DNA from: Chloroflexota bacterium
GTDB lineage: Bacteria; Chloroflexota; Anaerolineae; Promineifilales; Promineifilaceae
DNA: 8,128 bases
NCBI GenBank assembly: GCA_008501785.1
Contig: QQUD01000661.1
Coordinates: 1 to 8,128, forward strand
Direction: 5' to 3'
Part shown: piece by piece, positions 6,972 through 8,128 of the stretch
Numbering within the stretch: the stretch's first letter is position 1
Layout: every line of letters starts with the position of its first letter
Translations under genes and position numbers: made by a program
Notes under the pieces: model-generated
Database searches by the model: none
Told to the model about the DNA's origin: nothing
The model's input: only the letters and a program-made list of their open reading frames with translations

Positions 6972-7023
6972 GTGTTAGAATGTTTATGATAGTTAGTTTT
7001 TGGTGGTTGATGGCTATGGAGTA

Positions 7024-7031
7024 ACGGCCGT
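7024..7031. repeat. Intergenic copy of the ACGGCCGT palindrome
   Basis: The only one of the ten ACGGCCGT copies outside a gene. It sits 12 bases before the GGAG ribosome site of the MbtH-like gene, in the context AACGGCCGTT. I see no convincing promoter in 6972-7023, although TATGAT at 6985-6990 could be a -10 box. Confidence 0.8.
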
Positions 7032-7054
7032 TTTCCCGTACACGGAGCAACCCA

Positions 7055-7273
7055 ATGTCCTGGGATGAGCAAGATGACACGATCACATACAAAGTTGTCG
7101 TTAATCACGAAGAGCAATACTCAATCTGGCCTGCTGATCGAGAAATGCCGTTTGGTTGGAAGGCTGTCGGCAAAGAGGGCAGTAAACAAGAATGCCTGGA
7201 TTACATCGAAGAAGTATGGACCGATATGCGTCCTCTCAGCCTGCGCAAGAAGATGGAGGATGATCAGAAATAG
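7055..7273 (+). CDS. MbtH-like protein (NRPS adenylation-domain partner)
   Basis: A 72-residue protein with nearly the whole MbtH signature: N17, E20-Q21, S23, W25-P26, P32, G34-W35, ECLDYIE at 46-52, then WTDMRPLSL at 55-63. MbtH proteins bind the adenylation domains of nonribosomal peptide synthetases and are needed for their folding or activity. GGAG at 7044-7047 lies 7 nt before the ATG, and the length is normal for the family. It lies alone: the upstream unit ends at a terminator and the downstream gene is convergent. No synthetase gene is in the window, so it either serves a remote NRPS or a nearby cluster outside the window. Family assignment is very sure, the partner is unknown. Confidence 0.95.
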   Translation: MSWDEQDDTITYKVVVNHEEQYSIWPADREMPFGWKAVGKEGSKQECLDYIEEVWTDMRPLSLRKKMEDDQK

Positions 7274-7314
7274 AGAAGAGAGTTTTGTAAATCGCCAATC
7301 GAAAATCTTGAAAT

Positions 7315-8128
7315 TTACATGAGGTCGGAAGCAAACTGCTCCGAAAATGGTTCCGCTCATCAGTACCAGGATTCGCTAAGGGTGGGGATGGCAACGGCCG
7401 TTTGCTTCAAAACAGGCGCACCTCCCCATCTGTCTCGTTCATACTCTGACAAAAAGCTGATAACTGTCTGCCAAATACGATTAAACAAAGTCAGTCGTGA
7501 TTCGTTTGCATTTTGGCTGGCTTTAACAAGTTTGAAAATTGCTTCGTACAGGGTGTCTACTGCCGATTCAGGATGTGTCCAGGGGTAAACAAGCGCGGCT
7601 TCATCAAACGGCCGTATTAACTCCCTCACCTCTTTCAAATCCAACAAACGAGAACTTGCCGGAATGAGCAGCCGAATCGCATATTGAATCGGATTAATCG
7701 CCTCTACCAAATCCAATTCTGCCATCAACGCCAGGAATTCAGCATACCCTTGTGCGGTTGTCCATGGGGTAAATGTGACAAAGGTTGGTGTGAGCGGCAG
7801 CCTTACTTCGCGCATCAGGTGCACAACGCGGATAAAATCAGCTTGGGTGTGGCCTTTTTTCAAAATGGCAAGCGTATGATCATCTACTGCTTCTACAGCA
7901 CTAACTACAAATGTGCAGCCCGTATCGCGCAAAACTGGCAGCATGTTTTCATGTTTCAGCAAATGCTCAATTTTGATGGTTACATCGTAAGTGAGGGTGG
8001 GAAACTCGGCGTGGAGTGCCTGCACGAGCGGCAAGGCATGACCAGGCCCGTTTAAAAAATCAGGGTCGCCAAAGGTGATATGCTCAGCTCCGGCGTCAAC
8101 TTGCTGTCGAATGTCCGCCAGCACAATT
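7315..8128 (-). CDS. Radical SAM protein of CUAEP/CCAEP-tail type, 3' part, predicted selenoprotein ending UUAEP
   Basis: The gene enters from the right edge; its N-terminal part, with the CxxxCxxC iron-sulfur cluster motif, lies outside. The visible 270 codons begin within the SAM-barrel: HITFGDPDFLNGPGHA, the strand TYDVTIKIEHLL, and GCTFVVSAVEAVDD all fit radical SAM barrels of the CUAEP/CCAEP-tail family as I remember it. A nominal stop TGA (7360-7362) follows Trp-Tyr. Reading on in frame gives a second TGA (7357-7359), then Ala-Glu-Pro and ten residues (FSEQFASDLM) to TAA at 7315-7317. The family carries Cys-Sec or Cys-Cys before AEP, so both TGA codons probably encode selenocysteine. 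TGA is a normal stop at two other genes here, which argues against a reassigned code. The GTG at 8122-8124 is not a real start, since the frame stays open upstream. The reaction is unknown. The gene converges on the MbtH-like gene, 41 nt apart. Confidence 0.85.
7325..7344 (-). promoter_or_regulatory. Candidate bacterial SECIS stem-loop
   Basis: On the minus strand UCGGAGCA (7337-7344) pairs with UGC-U-UCCGA (7325-7333) around a GUU loop (7334-7336): eight base pairs with one bulged U. The stem starts 12 nt and the loop 20 nt after the second TGA, within the general range for bacterial SECIS elements, and the loop begins with G as the common model requires. In E. coli fdhF the bulged U is on the 5' arm; here it is on the 3' arm. 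Folded by hand. Confidence 0.6.
7357..7362 (-). other. Two adjacent in-frame TGA codons, predicted Sec-Sec
   Basis: On the minus strand the codons read TGG TAC TGA TGA GCG GAA CCA, that is Trp-Tyr-Sec-Sec-Ala-Glu-Pro. The known tail motif of this family is CUAEP or CCAEP, so both TGA codons fall exactly on the two Cys/Sec positions. Tandem Sec would require SelA, SelB, SelC and SelD elsewhere in the genome. Confidence 0.75.

Larger units (their letters stand above)
293..7615. repeat. Dispersed palindrome ACGGCCGT, ten copies
   Basis: Exact copies begin at 293, 995, 1726, 3152, 3911, 4221, 6694, 7024, 7394 and 7608. Nine are in genes and one is intergenic. Coding copies use every phase: Thr-Ala-Val at 1726, 4221 and 7394; Gly-Arg (NGR/DGR) at 293, 995 and 3152; Arg-Pro-Leu/Phe at 3911, 6694 and 7608. 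The encoded peptides differ, so protein constraint cannot explain the repeat. Most copies are flanked by A or T, often extending to AACGGCCGTT. The entry's limits only mark the first and last copy. Confidence 0.9.

Noticed and set aside
7357..7362. Double TGA as a plain tandem stop, or TGA reassigned to an amino acid throughout the genome
   Set aside because: A plain stop leaves the in-frame AEP tail unexplained, and TGA ends two other genes here in the normal way.
7684..8055. Plus-strand 123-codon frame opposite the radical SAM gene
   Set aside because: It is a shadow frame; the minus strand shows clear radical SAM sequence across it.
8122..8124. GTG as the start of the radical SAM gene
   Set aside because: The frame stays open to the edge, and the iron-sulfur cluster motif needed at the N-terminus is missing, so the gene is cut by the window.

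Overview
This is an ordinary-looking bacterial chromosomal window with balanced base composition, short intergenic gaps and no mobile element or CRISPR array. The gene set suggests a Chloroflexota (Anaerolineae-like) bacterium: a parvulin/SurA-like membrane-anchored protein with a Pro/Thr-rich insert, an NDH-2 with its own membrane module, and a radical SAM protein of the CUAEP/CCAEP-tail type. That placement is inferred from remembered family resemblance, not from a search.

Layout: (1) 29-1111, minus strand, a short SppA-type membrane serine protease. (2) A 299-base divergent intergenic region with an inverted repeat and a weak promoter candidate. (3) 1411-4643, plus strand, a two-gene unit joined by an ATGA overlap: a type II NADH dehydrogenase-like flavoprotein with four predicted N-terminal membrane segments, then a polytopic membrane protein made of three repeats. 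The N-terminal module of the flavoprotein looks like a fourth copy of that repeat. (4) 4699-6971, plus strand, a unit with a good promoter, a structured leader resembling the S6:S18-binding RNA, rpsF, ssb, a SurA/parvulin-like gene and a strong intrinsic terminator. rpsR, the usual neighbour of rpsF and ssb, is absent. (5) 7055-7273, plus strand, a stand-alone MbtH-like gene. (6) 7315-8128, minus strand, the 3' part of a radical SAM gene.

The most interesting point is the end of the radical SAM gene. It appears to stop at TGA after Trp-Tyr, but reading on gives TGA-TGA-Ala-Glu-Pro and 10 more residues before TAA. The family tail is CUAEP or CCAEP, so this looks like a UUAEP variant: a selenoprotein with two adjacent selenocysteines. 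A stem-loop of bacterial SECIS type starts 12 nt after the second TGA.

A second signal runs through the whole window: the palindrome ACGGCCGT occurs ten times in 8.1 kb, where about 0.1 would be expected by chance. Within genes it falls in all three reading phases, three times each, which points to selection or spread at DNA level, comparable to cyanobacterial HIP1.
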